A DNA stretch of 35,138 nucleotides from Paractinoplanes rishiriensis (GTDB taxonomy: Bacteria; Actinomycetota; Actinomycetes; Mycobacteriales; Micromonosporaceae), in assembly GCF_016862375.1 (NCBI RefSeq), contig NZ_BOMV01000123.1, positions 1 through 35,138 of the forward strand. The letters are read 5' to 3'. Under the pieces are notes generated by a model. The model had not been told where the DNA came from, made no database searches, and saw only the letters and a list, made by a program, of their open reading frames with translations. The translations under genes and the position numbers were made by a program. Numbering within the stretch: the stretch's first letter is position 1; each line of letters opens with the position of its first letter. Shown here one piece after another: positions 1 to 9,295 of this stretch.

Positions 1-1
1 C

Positions 2-55
2 CCGGAGCAGATCGACGCTCTCCTCACCGGCAAGGTGCGGCACGGATCGCGGTGA
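2..55 (+). CDS. possible C-terminal end of a gene cut by the window edge
   Basis: Reading from base 2 there is an open frame of 17 codons ending in TGA at 53-55. Its composition (PEQIDALLTGKVRHGSR) looks like ordinary protein, but it is too short to assign a family. It overlaps the weak end of the transposase relic on the other strand, so at most one of the two is meaningful in bases 1-55. Confidence 0.2.
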   Translation, partial: PEQIDALLTGKVRHGSR

Positions 56-215
56 CCCCCAGATGATCGCCGCGATGGGCTCGAGGTTGCGGCCGGCAGC
101 GACGCGGGCCTGTTCGCAGGGTGTTGTGCACGTGGTTGACGGTGCCGTCAGCATTCCAGCGGGCGTGGTAGTCGTAGATGGTTTCCAGGGTGTGAAGTCG
201 GCGGGCAGGGTCCGT
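40..215 (-). pseudogene. IS5-type transposase relic (N-terminal part)
   Basis: On the minus strand, from about 210, the translation reads LETIYDYHARWNADGT followed by VNHVHNTLR. This resembles the N-terminal stretch of IS5-family transposases (…TVYHYFRRWRADGT…LHDALR). A frameshift near 107 is needed to continue with EQARVAAGRNLEPIAAII, which matches the next family segment leading towards the usual DSQSVK motif; that motif is absent. Both ends are missing and no terminal inverted repeat was found. It is a different subgroup from the relic at 4423-4944. Family assignment is by remembered motif similarity. Confidence 0.5.
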
Positions 216-266
216 CGACTGGGCAGATGATCCTCGGACACGGTCGGGGTGGTGGATGCGCCGCAA

Positions 267-906
267 CCGGCGAGCAGGTGCAGGGCCTTGAAGTCGAGCA
301 TGATGGTGTGATTACCTGCGCTCTTATCTCAAGGCCTTACCCAGTCAGCCCACCACGCCGTACCACCCGGTCATCGACGCTCACCGGTTTCCGGACGGGC
401 ACCGAGAATTGACTCAGCAGTAGCCCGCCCACCGCGAAGAGGGTGATCGCGGCCGCCTTCGTCGGCGTTGGCAAAGGGGCGCGCTCCGGCTCCCCGATCG
501 CGACCCGGCCTTCCGCGCCGGGGTCGCGCCTGGCCAGGTCTGGCTCTTCCCGGTGACCTCGGCGGCGAATCAGGCGATCGACTGCATCGTCGGCGGCCAA
601 CAGATGGGGGCGGAACCGCGTCGTGCCCTTCGGGGTGGCGGTTGTTCCTGCCGGAGTCGTGGGATGCGTCAAGTACCGATAGGACGCCGAGTAGCTCCCG
701 GGAGTTGGCGTCCGCCCTTCGGCCCGCTATTGCGGTGTTGGCCGCCGGTTTGACGATTTGTGAGTCCCGGAAGTCTGAGTCGTTGCACAATTATCCCGGG
801 TCAGGAGAGATTGTCATCGGCGGGGAGTAACGGGGACAAAAGCCGCGGAGGCGTGATCCGCGGCCGCCCGCCAAGTGACCCAATCGCGTGCGTCGGAGGT
901 GAAGTC
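267..906. other. 640-bp stretch without a confident gene
   Basis: Open frames exist on both strands. The only one with protein-like composition is minus 337-672, which includes a hydrophobic run AAAITLFAVGGLLLSQF near its C-terminus. I see no convincing ribosome binding site or family match, so it is not called. A TTGACG hexamer at 750-755 and AT-rich CACAATTAT near 785 could belong to the promoter of the downstream lipoprotein gene, but spacing to a good -10 is not clear. Confidence 0.4.
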
Positions 907-909
907 GTG

Positions 910-2061
910 ATGTTCAGTTTTTTGCCACGGCGTTCCGGCGCGGCAGCCATTGCCGTTGTCGCCGTGCTGGCCTTGACCGGGTGTTCGATTGCGGGCGATC
1001 AAGGTTCCTCGTCCGCAGGGGATAACGGTCCTATCAAGATCGCGATGGTAAACGCCCAGACTGGTCAGTTCAGCTCTCTCGGTGAATGGGCCCTCAAGGG
1101 CGCCAAGCTCGTGGTGGAGGAGTGGAACGCGGCGGGTGGCATCCACGGGCGCAAGATCCAGATGGATGTCTTTGACGATCAGGGTGATCCGACGTCTGGC
1201 ACTGAGATCGCCCGCAGGGTCGCAAGCGAGGGTTACCTCGCCGTCATCGGCTCGGCGAACAGCTCGGTCAGCGTCGCGATGGCGCCGACGCTGCGGGACG
1301 CGCAGATCCCCAATATCAGCTCGGGGCAGTCACCGGGCCAGGTTGCCGTCAAAAGTCCATTTTTGTTCTTGGATGGTCCGACGAGCATCACCTTTGACGA
1401 AACCCTGGCCGCGTACCTGGTGGACCGGAAGGGGATCAAGAACATCGCTTTGATCACCAATAGCGGGTCATTCGGCAAGGGGGAGCATGACGCGTTCACC
1501 GCCGCGCTGTCCCGCCGCGGCGTCACTCCGGTCGCGGACCAGGTCGTCACCACTGGACAGAAGGACTTCCGTGCGGCGCTGACCGCGATCCAGCAGAAGA
1601 AACCGGCGCTGATTTTCGTCGGCGCCGAGGAAGTGCAGTGCTCCCTCATCGTCAGGCAAGCGCGCGAGATGGGCGTCATGATGCCGTTCGCGGGTACCGC
1701 TCCGCTGGCGACACCGCTGTTCCTGGAGACCGCGGGACCGGCCGCCGAGGGGGCGACCGTCAGCTCGCCCTACTTGAGCAACGACACGACTGACGCCTCC
1801 CGCAAGTTCGCCGCGGCATACAAGGCGGCCTACAACGAGGTTGCCGAACTGCACGGAGCCAAGGCCCACGACGCCGCACAGATCCTGTTCACCGCATTGA
1901 AAACCAGCAAGGTGGCGAAGGGCAAGGCGCTCGCTGATGCGATTCGGGCCACCAGGTTCGAGGGCTTGTTGGGCGACTTCACCTACGACGACACGGGAGT
2001 TGGCATCTTCGCCACATCCATCGGCACCATCGTCGATGGCAAGGTAGCTGTGACTGGCTGA
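910..2061 (+). CDS. branched-chain amino acid-type ABC transporter substrate-binding lipoprotein
   Basis: A 383-aa exported solute-binding protein of the LivK/Leu-Ile-Val-binding (type I periplasmic binding) family. The N-terminus is a lipoprotein signal: charged PRR, hydrophobic AAIAVVAVLA, then lipobox LTGC with the lipidated Cys at residue 25. The mature part starts with IKIAMVNAQTGQFSSLGEWALKG and contains VIGSANSSVSVAMAP, both typical of the family's first lobe, followed by the second-lobe ITNSGSFGKGEHDAF region. Start: GGAGGT at 895-900 serves either GTG 907 or ATG 910; ATG is preferred and changes only one residue. No permease or ATPase genes lie next to it, so it is an orphan receptor. 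Its ligand is unknown: family members bind amino acids, amides, urea or aromatic acids. Confidence 0.9.
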   Translation: MFSFLPRRSGAAAIAVVAVLALTGCSIAGDQGSSSAGDNGPIKIAMVNAQTGQFSSLGEWALKGAKLVVEEWNAAGGIHGRKIQMDVFDDQGDPTSGTEIARRVASEGYLAVIGSANSSVSVAMAPTLRDAQIPNISSGQSPGQVAVKSPFLFLDGPTSITFDETLAAYLVDRKGIKNIALITNSGSFGKGEHDAFTAALSRRGVTPVADQVVTTGQKDFRAALTAIQQKKPALIFVGAEEVQCSLIVRQAREMGVMMPFAGTAPLATPLFLETAGPAAEGATVSSPYLSNDTTDASRKFAAAYKAAYNEVAELHGAKAHDAAQILFTALKTSKVAKGKALADAIRATRFEGLLGDFTYDDTGVGIFATSIGTIVDGKVAVTG

Positions 2062-2308
2062 TCTGGTCGTAGGCTCAAGCGGACAATCAGTGAGCGAAGG
2101 TGTCCTCTCACATACACGCTGTCCGAGCCGGGAATGGCGGCGGACCGTGCTGTATGGGTCCGTGATCGCTGTGGAAGATGACGCCATCGAGGCTGCCTCG
2201 AGCGCCTCCGCTGGCCGCCGCAGCCGTCCTGCCGCAGGTCGAGCACGACCACCGCATGACTCAGCCGTCGATCGCTTACACTGCTACCGCGACTTTGGGC
2301 GGAAGGGC

Positions 2309-4357
2309 TCAGTGGAGACTAGTCGGCTCGAGCTGGTCGCGGCCGGCCATCCGCTGAGCCGCCTTGCCAAACGCTGCGTCGTCCATCGCAGTTTCGCAGA
2401 GGGCTGAGACCACCCGTGGGTCGAACTGTGTGCCCGCGCAGCGGCCGAGTTCCGCCAGGGCGGCCGCAAGATCACGCTGTTGCGCATGCGGCCGATCCGC
2501 CGTCATCGCGGTCAGAGCGGCGCATGCAGCGATGATCCGGGCGCCGAGCGGGATGTCTTCGCCGGCTAGTCGGTCGGGATAGCCGGTTCCGTCGTAACGC
2601 TCCCGCGCCGAACGGACCAAGGGAGCCAGTGGGGTCAGCGCCCGCGCCGACGAAACGATCCGTTCGCCGATCGACGGACACTGCTTGACGAACGCCCATT
2701 CCGTCGGCGTGAGAGGCCCTGGCTTGCTGAGGAGGTCGTTCGGTACCCCGACCTTGCCCACGTCGTGCAGTTGTGCCGCCTGTCGGATCCGAGCCTCGTT
2801 TGCCGGCGATACGCCAAGCTGCTGGCACACCTTGCTAGTCAGGTCGGCGGTCAGCTCGCTGCGTTCGGCTGACCCGGCGTCGTGTTCCTGCATGGCCCGC
2901 AGCAATGCGTTGATGGTCTGCGTGTCGGCGGCAACCCGCCCGTGGTTCTTATTCTCGTACATGCGGATGTCGACCAGGCGCATTGCGTCGTCGGAGGAGG
3001 CCGCGTCCGACGGGAGAAGGATCGCGCCATGCGAGGCGGTGATGGAGAAGCCGTCCCCCTGCTCACTGAGCGCCTGCGTGGCGATGTTGATGATCTCGTC
3101 AGCGCCGTTCGGGCCGGGAGAGGCCAGGATGCAGAACTCGTCGCCGCCGATGCGGTATGCCCGGCCGTGCCCGACGATGCTTCGGTTGAGCGAGGCGCCG
3201 AGGCGGGTCAGCAGGGCATCGCCGGCTGGGTGGCCGAACGTATCATTATACGCCTTGAACCCGTTGAGGTCGCACAGAATCAGCAGCAACGAATTGTCGA
3301 TGGTCGCCCGCGGGAGCTGGCAGTCGAGGTCTGTCATCAGCTGCCGCCGGTTGCTGAGCCCAGTCATGGCGTCGGTGTTGGCCACGCGCGTCAGCGCATT
3401 CTGAGCGCGGTGCAGCATGATGACGGCGTACCCGATCAAGATCAGCGCGGCAAGCACCGCGACAATCGGCACTATCCCTACACCGACCATCCGGCCGACT
3501 GGCTGGTTAGTCACCGACACGACGTACCAGCGGTTGGCATTGCCCGGTGAGGCGGCGATCCGTTCGTATGCGGCAAGGTGGCCACCAAGGTTCAGCCGGC
3601 CGTTGGCCCTCCAGCCCCCGACCAGGTCTCGGAAGCGTTTGTCATCGGGGTCGCCGAGCGCGGACCCGCCCTGCTGTGAACGCGTCGAGTTGATCACGAC
3701 GGCGCCGGTGTCGGCATCCACGACCAGCACGGTCCGGCCGGGGTTGGCGCTCGCCTCGCGACGGAAGCTCTCGAAGGTCACCTCGAAGGCCACGATGGCC
3801 GCAGTGAATCCGTCCGTCATCGGTACGAAGGCTGCATTGGCGATGACCCATTCGCCGGTGGCCTGGGACCGGTACGGCTTGGACTGATATACCTCACCGG
3901 CGCCCAGCGCGAACGACGGCGCGAAAAACGGGTTCTTGGACTCGTCCGGGGACAGGCTGTCGATCGGGGCGCGTTCGCCGCGAACGGTACGGGCGTACTC
4001 GGCGCCGGAGGAGTCGATGAAGCCCGCCTTGCCGATGCGGTTGGGGTATATCTGTTCAAGGTAGATAAGTGCGTCATTCACCGCGTCCAGGGTCGGTCCA
4101 CCCTGCCTCACCCGCGCCCGCCGGTCGCCGGGCTGGGCGTAGAAGTCGCGGAAAGCCTGATTGTGTGCCGTCAGGAGGATGCCCGAGCTTGCCCGCTGGA
4201 AGTACGAGCTAATCCTCAGCGACTGCTGGGTCGCGTCGTGCGACAGTTCATTGCCGAGGTTCGCCAGTTTGCCGGTGTGCCCGACGAGCCCACTCGAGAT
4301 ACCGGCGGCGAGCAGCGCCATTGCACTGACGACGCAAAAAAGCAGAAAGCGCCGCAT
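2309..4357 (-). CDS. membrane GGDEF / degenerate HD-GYP domain protein with dCache sensor
   Basis: A 682-aa signalling protein. TM1 spans about residues 4-26, an extracytoplasmic dCache-like sensor 30-285 and TM2 291-315. A GGDEF domain covers about 325-475 and an HD-GYP domain about 495-660. The diguanylate cyclase signature GGDEF (404-408) is intact and the upstream RxxD inhibitory site is absent, so it could make c-di-GMP without product inhibition at that site. In the HD-GYP domain, HDVGKVGVP (531-539) and DGTGYP (589-594) are kept. However, the usual KxHP is KQCP (558-561), HHER is SARER (583-587), and the Asp of the later D-x-x-DA motif is gone. The phosphodiesterase half is therefore probably inactive or a binding module. 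Start ATG 4357 is preceded by GGAGGTGGGG; longer upstream frames run into the IS relic. Confidence 0.88.
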   Translation of the reverse strand: MRRFLLFCVVSAMALLAAGISSGLVGHTGKLANLGNELSHDATQQSLRISSYFQRASSGILLTAHNQAFRDFYAQPGDRRARVRQGGPTLDAVNDALIYLEQIYPNRIGKAGFIDSSGAEYARTVRGERAPIDSLSPDESKNPFFAPSFALGAGEVYQSKPYRSQATGEWVIANAAFVPMTDGFTAAIVAFEVTFESFRREASANPGRTVLVVDADTGAVVINSTRSQQGGSALGDPDDKRFRDLVGGWRANGRLNLGGHLAAYERIAASPGNANRWYVVSVTNQPVGRMVGVGIVPIVAVLAALILIGYAVIMLHRAQNALTRVANTDAMTGLSNRRQLMTDLDCQLPRATIDNSLLLILCDLNGFKAYNDTFGHPAGDALLTRLGASLNRSIVGHGRAYRIGGDEFCILASPGPNGADEIINIATQALSEQGDGFSITASHGAILLPSDAASSDDAMRLVDIRMYENKNHGRVAADTQTINALLRAMQEHDAGSAERSELTADLTSKVCQQLGVSPANEARIRQAAQLHDVGKVGVPNDLLSKPGPLTPTEWAFVKQCPSIGERIVSSARALTPLAPLVRSARERYDGTGYPDRLAGEDIPLGARIIAACAALTAMTADRPHAQQRDLAAALAELGRCAGTQFDPRVVSALCETAMDDAAFGKAAQRMAGRDQLEPTSLH

Positions 4358-4422
4358 TACCCCACCTCCGTGATTTGACACGAGTCCTATCGACGGTGGG
4401 TCGGCCCAGCTTAGACCGTGTG

Positions 4423-4944
4423 TCAGTTGGGGTCGTTGTAGGTCAACAGGTTGAGCCGGTCGGCGCGGCGGTAGCAGATCACGGCGCATGCCAGGCGCAG
4501 GTATCCGAGGAAGTGGGAAGCCTTGCGCTCGTAGCGGCGGGCCAGACGCCGGAACCGGGTGGTCCATTCCAGGCAGCGTTCGATGACGTAGCGGTGCCGG
4601 CCGAGCCGCTGCGACGACTCGATGCCCTTGCGGCGATGCGCGGAGTGATGTTGCGTTCGTGCAGCAGGTCGCGGCGTTCGGGGTAGTCGTAGCCCCTTGT
4701 CCCCTGCGACTTGACCGGTCGTTTCCGCGGGCGGCCGGCGGGTTGGCGACTGGCTGGACACCGTCGACCATGTCCTCGAGCATCCGGCGGTCGTTGGCGG
4801 CGGACACGTTCACCTGTATCGGGAGCCCGGCGTGTTCGCCGATCGCGTGGATCTTGGAGCCGGGTTTGCCCCGGTCTACCGGGCTGGGTCCGGTCAGGTC
4901 CCCCTTTTGAGCCCGCGCACATGCATGCTGCGCGCTCATCTGGA
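4423..4944 (-). pseudogene. IS5-family transposase relic (C-terminal two thirds, frameshifted)
   Basis: Minus-strand translations in successive frames spell an IS5-family transposase. SMHVR..K and GDLTGPSPVDRGKPGSK come first, then LPIQVNVSAANDRRMLEDMV, then GYDYPERRDLLHERNITPRI. GIESSQRLGRHRYVIERC follows, ending in FLGYLRLACAVICYRR. At least two frame changes (around 4710 and 4630) separate these, and the N-terminal third is missing. The relic begins directly after the stop codon of the sensor kinase gene (4947-4949), so the insertion or deletion boundary abuts that gene's 3' end. No terminal inverted repeats or target duplication could be recognised. Confidence 0.8.
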
Positions 4945-4946
4945 TG

Positions 4947-7900
4947 TCAGCTGATGTGGTGGTGCGTGCGCGATTTGGGTGGCGGCCCGGTGTGCTGGGG
5001 ATCTGGGGTGGGTTGCCGGAGGAAGCTGCGGATGCGGCCGAGGAGTTCCTGGCTGGTGAAGGGTTTCTCGACGATGGTGACGCCATCGGGCAGGGTGCCG
5101 TTCTCCGTGAGGACCGGTTCGGCGTAGCCGGACATGTACAGCACCGGCAGGTCGGGACGGATGGCGCGGACACGGACGGCGACCTCGTTGCCGGTCATTC
5201 TGGGCATAATCACGTCGGTGAGCAGGAGGTCGATCGGGCCGGGGTGGGTTTGGGCGAGCCGGATGGCTTCGTCGCCGCCGCTGGCGGCCAGAACCTGGTA
5301 GCCGGCGCGGGTGAGGATGCGGTTGGTGATCAGGCGCAGGTCGTCCTCGTCTTCGACCATCAGGATGGTCTCGTTCGCTGAGCTCTCGGCGATCGGGGCG
5401 GCGGCCGGACCGTCGTCGGCTGCACCCTGAGTGGTGGGGGCGTCGATCGCGGGCATGATGATGGTGACGGTGGTACCGATGCCGTTCTCCGAATACAGGC
5501 GCACGTCGCCGCCGGCGGCGGTGGCGATGCCGTAGACGGTGGCCAGGCCGAGGCCGGTGCCGGAGCCTTTGGGTTTGGTGGTGAAAAACGGTTCGAAGGC
5601 ACGTTCGATGACCTCCGGGGGCATGCCGCTGCCGGTGTCGCTGACCCGGAGGCGCACGTAGCGGCCGACGGACAGGGGCGAGCTGGTGAGGTCGTCGTCG
5701 CCGAGTTCGGCGTTGGTGGTGTCGATGGACAGGGTTCCGCCGCCGGGCATCGCGTCGCGGGCGTTGACGGCGAGGTTGACCAGGATCTGTTCGATCTGGC
5801 TGGCGTCGGCGTAGACCGGCCACAGATCGCGGTGCGGGGTGGTAACCAGATGGATGTGTTCGCCGAGGGTGCTGCGCAGCATCTGTTCGATGTCGCCGAT
5901 GACGTGGTTGATGTTGAGGACCTCGGCCTGGGTGATGTCGCGGCGGCCGAAGGCGAGCAGCTGCTTGGTCAGCCGGGCGGCGCGTTCGGCGGCGCGGCTG
6001 ATCTGACCGATGTCGGTGCGGGCATCGGACAGTTCTCGGGGGTCGGGGTCCGCCGACTCGAGCGTTTCGGCGATCATCGCGGCGTAGTTGCTGATCACCG
6101 CGAGGATGTTGTTGAAGTCGTGGGCGACGCCGCCGGCGAGCTGGCCGAGGCTTTCCAGCCGGCGGGTATGTTGCAAGCGGCGTTCGCTGGCATCGCGTTC
6201 GGCCTGGCCGATCAGGCGTTCGCGTTCGGCCTGGGCGATGAGGCGGTCGGTGACGTCGCGGATGGCGGTGGTCACGATCGTGCCCTGGTCGGTGTTGACC
6301 GAGGAGAGGCTGATCTCGGCAGGGAACTCGGTGCCGTCTTTACGGACAGCGGCCAGCGCCGCGCCGGCACCCATCGGCCGGTTACGGGGATGAGCGAAGT
6401 AGCCGTCGCGCTGGTGCGGATGTCCGGCGCGCAGCCGCTCCGGCACGAGGAGGTCGACGGGCTGGCCCAGCAGTTCCTCACGCTGGTAGCCGAACAACCG
6501 TTCGGCTTGTGCGTTGATCAGCACGATGGCGCCGGTCTGGTTGACCCCGATGATCGCGTCGGGTGCTGCTTGCAGCAGTCCTTCGAACATGGCTTCCGCA
6601 CGCTGGCGTTCGCTGATGTCGCGGGAGACCGACGCTACGCCGGCGATCTGGCCGACGGCGTCGGTGATCGGTGACAGGGTCAGCGACACGGTGATCACGG
6701 TGCCGTCCTTGCGGCGCCGGAGCACCCGCTGCTGATCGATACGCTCACCACCGGCGATGCGGTCCATGAACTGTGCTTCGCTGGTCTCCTGCCCGGGCGG
6801 GAACAGCATTCCGGCATGCCGGCCGAGCACCTCCTCAGGGGGATAGCCGTAGAGCTCGACGGCGCCGGTGTTCCAGCTGGTGATCGTTCCGTCGAGGGTC
6901 TTGCTGATGATCGCGTCGTGGGAGGAATCGACGATCACCGCAAGACTTTCCCGTTCAGCGAGGGTGTGTGCCCGGCTGGCCAACGCCGCGGCGTGTCCGG
7001 CCAGTTCGGTGAAGGCAGCGACGTCGTCTTCGGCGAACAGGCTGCGGTAGCGGTTGAGCAGGACGAGCACACCAGGGCTGTCGGAGCTCGATACCGGTGT
7101 CACGGTCAGGTACCGGGTGTCGGTGACCCGCGCGAGCGTGACCGCCAGCGCGGGTGGATGGGTCCATCCCGCGAGCGCGTCGATGGTGTCGCGGGCGCCG
7201 AGCAGTTCGGTGAGCTCCGATGGCGTGCATTCGAGCCGATCCAGAGGCGAGCCGCCGCAGGTGAAGACCTGCACCTGATGATCAACGGTCGGCATCAGCA
7301 CAACGACGACGTCCGCGCCCAGCACCGCCGTGGCGTCCTGGCAATACGTCAGCCAGGTGCGGGTCGACTCGTTCGCTGGCACGGCCAGCAACCGACGGAT
7401 CACCGCGTGGGTGGCACTCTGCGCCCACGTCCGGCGCAGCCAGCGCGGTGGTACGAATGCCACCAAATATAACAGACCGGAGACGAGGGCCAAGACTCGC
7501 GCTTCGACCGCACGTCCGCCGGCGGAGAGCAGCAACGCGGCGCCGAATACGGCGGTGCCGGCGGCGCCGCACCACAGCCGGGCCCGGGCCGCTCCACCCC
7601 GGCGCCGTGCCTCGACGCCCAGCAGCCAGGCCGCGAGACCTTCGACAGCGAAGAACACGATCACGGCCGGCCACACAGCCGGTCGCGGCATGGAGCGGGT
7701 GGCCGACGCCAGCACCGGCACCGCGGTCACCGCCCACCCGGCCAGCGCCGCCGGCAGCCACCAACGGCGCAGCGGCCGCAGCCTTCCCACCATCCTCAGC
7801 GTGAACAGTGGTTTGGCCAGCAACAGAGCGATCGCGAAAATCATCACTACGCGAGGCGTGCCCACGAACAGGCGCACCAGACCGACGACGAACAGCATTG

Positions 7901-8018
7901 CCACCGACGCGAACATCCACATGACGGCACGCAACAGTTCATCGGGGTGTCGCAGGTACCGCCATGACACCCAGGAAAGCAGTAATGCGAACAGTGACGT
8001 GACCAGAATCAACGCCAT
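4947..8018 (-). CDS. hybrid sensor histidine kinase (7TM, GAF-like, PAS-PAS, HisKA, HATPase, receiver)
   Basis: A 1023-aa membrane hybrid kinase. The N-terminus (1-195) holds about seven hydrophobic helices, followed by a GAF-like region (about 200-350). PAS1 is about 355-475 (SSHDAIISKTLDGTITSWN) and PAS2 about 478-595 (APDAIIGVNQTGAIVLINAQ). The HisKA H-box LGQLAGGVAHDFNN gives phospho-acceptor His633. The ATPase domain shows N-box NLAVNARDAMP (748-758), DTGSGMP (794-800) and EPFFTTKPKGSGTGLGL. The C-terminal receiver (about 885-1000) has acidic VEDEDD, phospho-acceptor Asp935 in LLTDVIMP and Lys985 in EKPF. The HDFNN-type H-box plus C-terminal receiver is typical of BlcS/FixL-like hybrid kinases. 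ATG 8018 follows GACGAGG. No separate response regulator is nearby; output probably goes through an unlinked partner or phosphotransfer protein. The ligand is unknown. Confidence 0.92.
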   Translation of the reverse strand: MALILVTSLFALLLSWVSWRYLRHPDELLRAVMWMFASVAMLFVVGLVRLFVGTPRVVMIFAIALLLAKPLFTLRMVGRLRPLRRWWLPAALAGWAVTAVPVLASATRSMPRPAVWPAVIVFFAVEGLAAWLLGVEARRRGGAARARLWCGAAGTAVFGAALLLSAGGRAVEARVLALVSGLLYLVAFVPPRWLRRTWAQSATHAVIRRLLAVPANESTRTWLTYCQDATAVLGADVVVVLMPTVDHQVQVFTCGGSPLDRLECTPSELTELLGARDTIDALAGWTHPPALAVTLARVTDTRYLTVTPVSSSDSPGVLVLLNRYRSLFAEDDVAAFTELAGHAAALASRAHTLAERESLAVIVDSSHDAIISKTLDGTITSWNTGAVELYGYPPEEVLGRHAGMLFPPGQETSEAQFMDRIAGGERIDQQRVLRRRKDGTVITVSLTLSPITDAVGQIAGVASVSRDISERQRAEAMFEGLLQAAPDAIIGVNQTGAIVLINAQAERLFGYQREELLGQPVDLLVPERLRAGHPHQRDGYFAHPRNRPMGAGAALAAVRKDGTEFPAEISLSSVNTDQGTIVTTAIRDVTDRLIAQAERERLIGQAERDASERRLQHTRRLESLGQLAGGVAHDFNNILAVISNYAAMIAETLESADPDPRELSDARTDIGQISRAAERAARLTKQLLAFGRRDITQAEVLNINHVIGDIEQMLRSTLGEHIHLVTTPHRDLWPVYADASQIEQILVNLAVNARDAMPGGGTLSIDTTNAELGDDDLTSSPLSVGRYVRLRVSDTGSGMPPEVIERAFEPFFTTKPKGSGTGLGLATVYGIATAAGGDVRLYSENGIGTTVTIIMPAIDAPTTQGAADDGPAAAPIAESSANETILMVEDEDDLRLITNRILTRAGYQVLAASGGDEAIRLAQTHPGPIDLLLTDVIMPRMTGNEVAVRVRAIRPDLPVLYMSGYAEPVLTENGTLPDGVTIVEKPFTSQELLGRIRSFLRQPTPDPQHTGPPPKSRTHHHIS

Positions 8019-8078
8019 GGGAACCTCGTCCCGTCAGCCCGACCATCCCGGCAATAAGGGCATTCCACTCTAAGTTAT

Positions 8079-8095
8079 GCCACCATCCTGGTGGC
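8079..8095. other. short inverted repeat upstream of the sensor kinase
   Basis: GCCACCA-tcc-TGGTGGC is a perfect 7-bp inverted repeat about 60-77 bp upstream of the kinase start (8018). It could be an operator or a small hairpin in the leader. Function is not known; position is the only argument. Confidence 0.35.
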
Positions 8096-8191
8096 TCGTC
8101 CGCGAACGCGGAGACCGATCGGGCGCGAGCAGCGCAACCGCCTGACGCCCGAGCCGGCCCTCGCCTCCCCGAGCACCCCTCAACCCGGCCA

Positions 8192-8424
8192 TCACGTCAG
8201 GTGCCTGACATTTCACGGAGGGTGCGCAACCCTCTACTGCGTACAGAGTCGATCGACGCTGACCAATGGGGCCCTCGTGAGATCTGGTGGACTGGCGATC
8301 GTGTGCGGGCTGCTGCTGGTCACCTCGCCGCAGGCGGCAGGCGCGGCCCCGGCCGGGCCGGCGGCCGAGCGGATCAGCGTGACCGGTGCCGGCGCGGAGG
8401 GTGACGGGATCAGCGGCTGGCCGT
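8192..8424 (+). repeat. 233-bp duplicate of the 5' end and upstream region of the beta-propeller gene (copy 1, truncated)
   Basis: This segment is nearly identical (a handful of differences) to 11547-11780. It carries about 80 bp of upstream sequence, the start and the signal peptide coding region (AIVCGLLLVTSPQAAGA) of the beta-propeller gene, and stops at the codons for GISGWP. Copy 1 lacks one G in the run after the ATG (ATGGGG instead of ATGGGGG), which breaks the ATG frame but not the frame from the GTG at 8277. From GTG 8277 it could encode a 49-residue secreted peptide ending at TAG 8424-8426, exactly where the duplication ends. The next bases belong to a decayed minus-strand oxidoreductase gene. 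Confidence 0.9.
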
Positions 8425-8800
8425 AGGCGACCAGGTCGGCGGTGCCGTCCTCGATCAGGTTCAGGGCGTCCGGGCCGGCGGCTTCCGGGTACGTGAACGG
8501 GTTGAGGATCAGAGTGGCCGGCCATAGGGCGCGCAGCCGGTGGGTGAGCTCGCGGTTCGGGCCTTCCATGATGTGCAGGTAGCCAGGCCGAGCGGGGCGA
8601 GCCGCTGCGCGAGGGTGGTGTAGAGCTCGTCGGCGTGGTCCTCGACGATGCCGTTGTACGGGTTGCTCGGCGAGATCCGGAAGCCGGTCTTGACCGGGTG
8701 CAGGTCACCGGGCAGCAGGCGCTCCCAGCCGCGTCTCTCAGCGATCGTGTGGGCCAGATGCATGGCCCAGGCGAGCCAGGAGTTGTCCGGTGGTGGCCCA
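8425..8800 (-). pseudogene. Old Yellow Enzyme (alkene reductase) relic
   Basis: The minus strand encodes pieces of an NADH:flavin oxidoreductase/Old Yellow Enzyme. First KTGFRISPSNPYNGI and VEDHADELYTTLAQRLAPLG, then after a one-base loss near 8583 YLHIMEGPNRELTHRLRALW, then ATLILNPFTY and LNLIEDGTADLVAYGQ. The last motif normally precedes the C-terminal FMN-phosphate region, which is missing; the frame runs straight into the duplicated propeller 5' end at 8424. The N-terminal half of the barrel is also missing. It cannot make a functional flavoenzyme. Confidence 0.75.
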
Positions 8801-9295
8801 GCTCCCGTCCTACAAGCCCTTCAAAACATGCACCGAGTTTGCAGGCGCAGCGTCGAGCACACGCCGGGCATACACATCAAATGTGCCTTGACCCGAGCGC
8901 CTCTCCCCTCCAACGCAACGGTGTACCGCAATCGGGGTCCATCAATCGACCTGACGGCCGCCGAACGTTTGCAGATCGGCGTCCCGCCGTCGCGCGAACC
9001 GGCGACACCAGATCAAGCCCTCGGCCGCTGCCATGGGGTCCGGAAACCTGTTTCGAGGGCCGGGTGGCACAGATGAATTTCTCGAAAACCGCACCTTCAG
9101 GATCGAGTTCGACGCTTCTCGGCGCACTCACATCGGCATCCGACTGTTGTGAGCGGTGACACGGCGTTACGGCCTACCCGCGGCACGAGGGGTGCTGTAT
9201 TCGTGTCGGGCGGCCGATGCGATGTGCCGCAGAAAGCAGCCCGACCGGGTCCAGCCCGTGAGGCAGAGCGACCTTGGTGCCGGTGCGCCTGTTGA
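8801..9295. other. about 500 bp with no recognisable gene
   Basis: Several open frames cross this stretch on both strands but none has a ribosome binding site, biased third-position composition that I can see, or a recognisable motif. It separates the oxidoreductase relic from the 3' end of the FAD-dependent reductase gene, and is probably decayed sequence. Confidence 0.4.

Noticed and set aside
337..672. Minus-strand frame with a hydrophobic stretch near its end
   Set aside because: Protein-like composition in part, but no ribosome binding site, no family match and overlapping frames of equal length; not enough to call a gene.
2090..2407. Plus-strand frame after the substrate-binding protein gene
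   Set aside because: It overlaps the 3' end of the GGDEF gene on the other strand and has no ribosome binding site or motif.
4358..5173. N-terminal extension of the GGDEF protein to a 954-residue frame
   Set aside because: The open frame runs back through the IS5 relic and the end of the kinase gene; the signal/TM start MRRFLLFCVV at 4357 with GGAGGTGGGG is clearly the true beginning.
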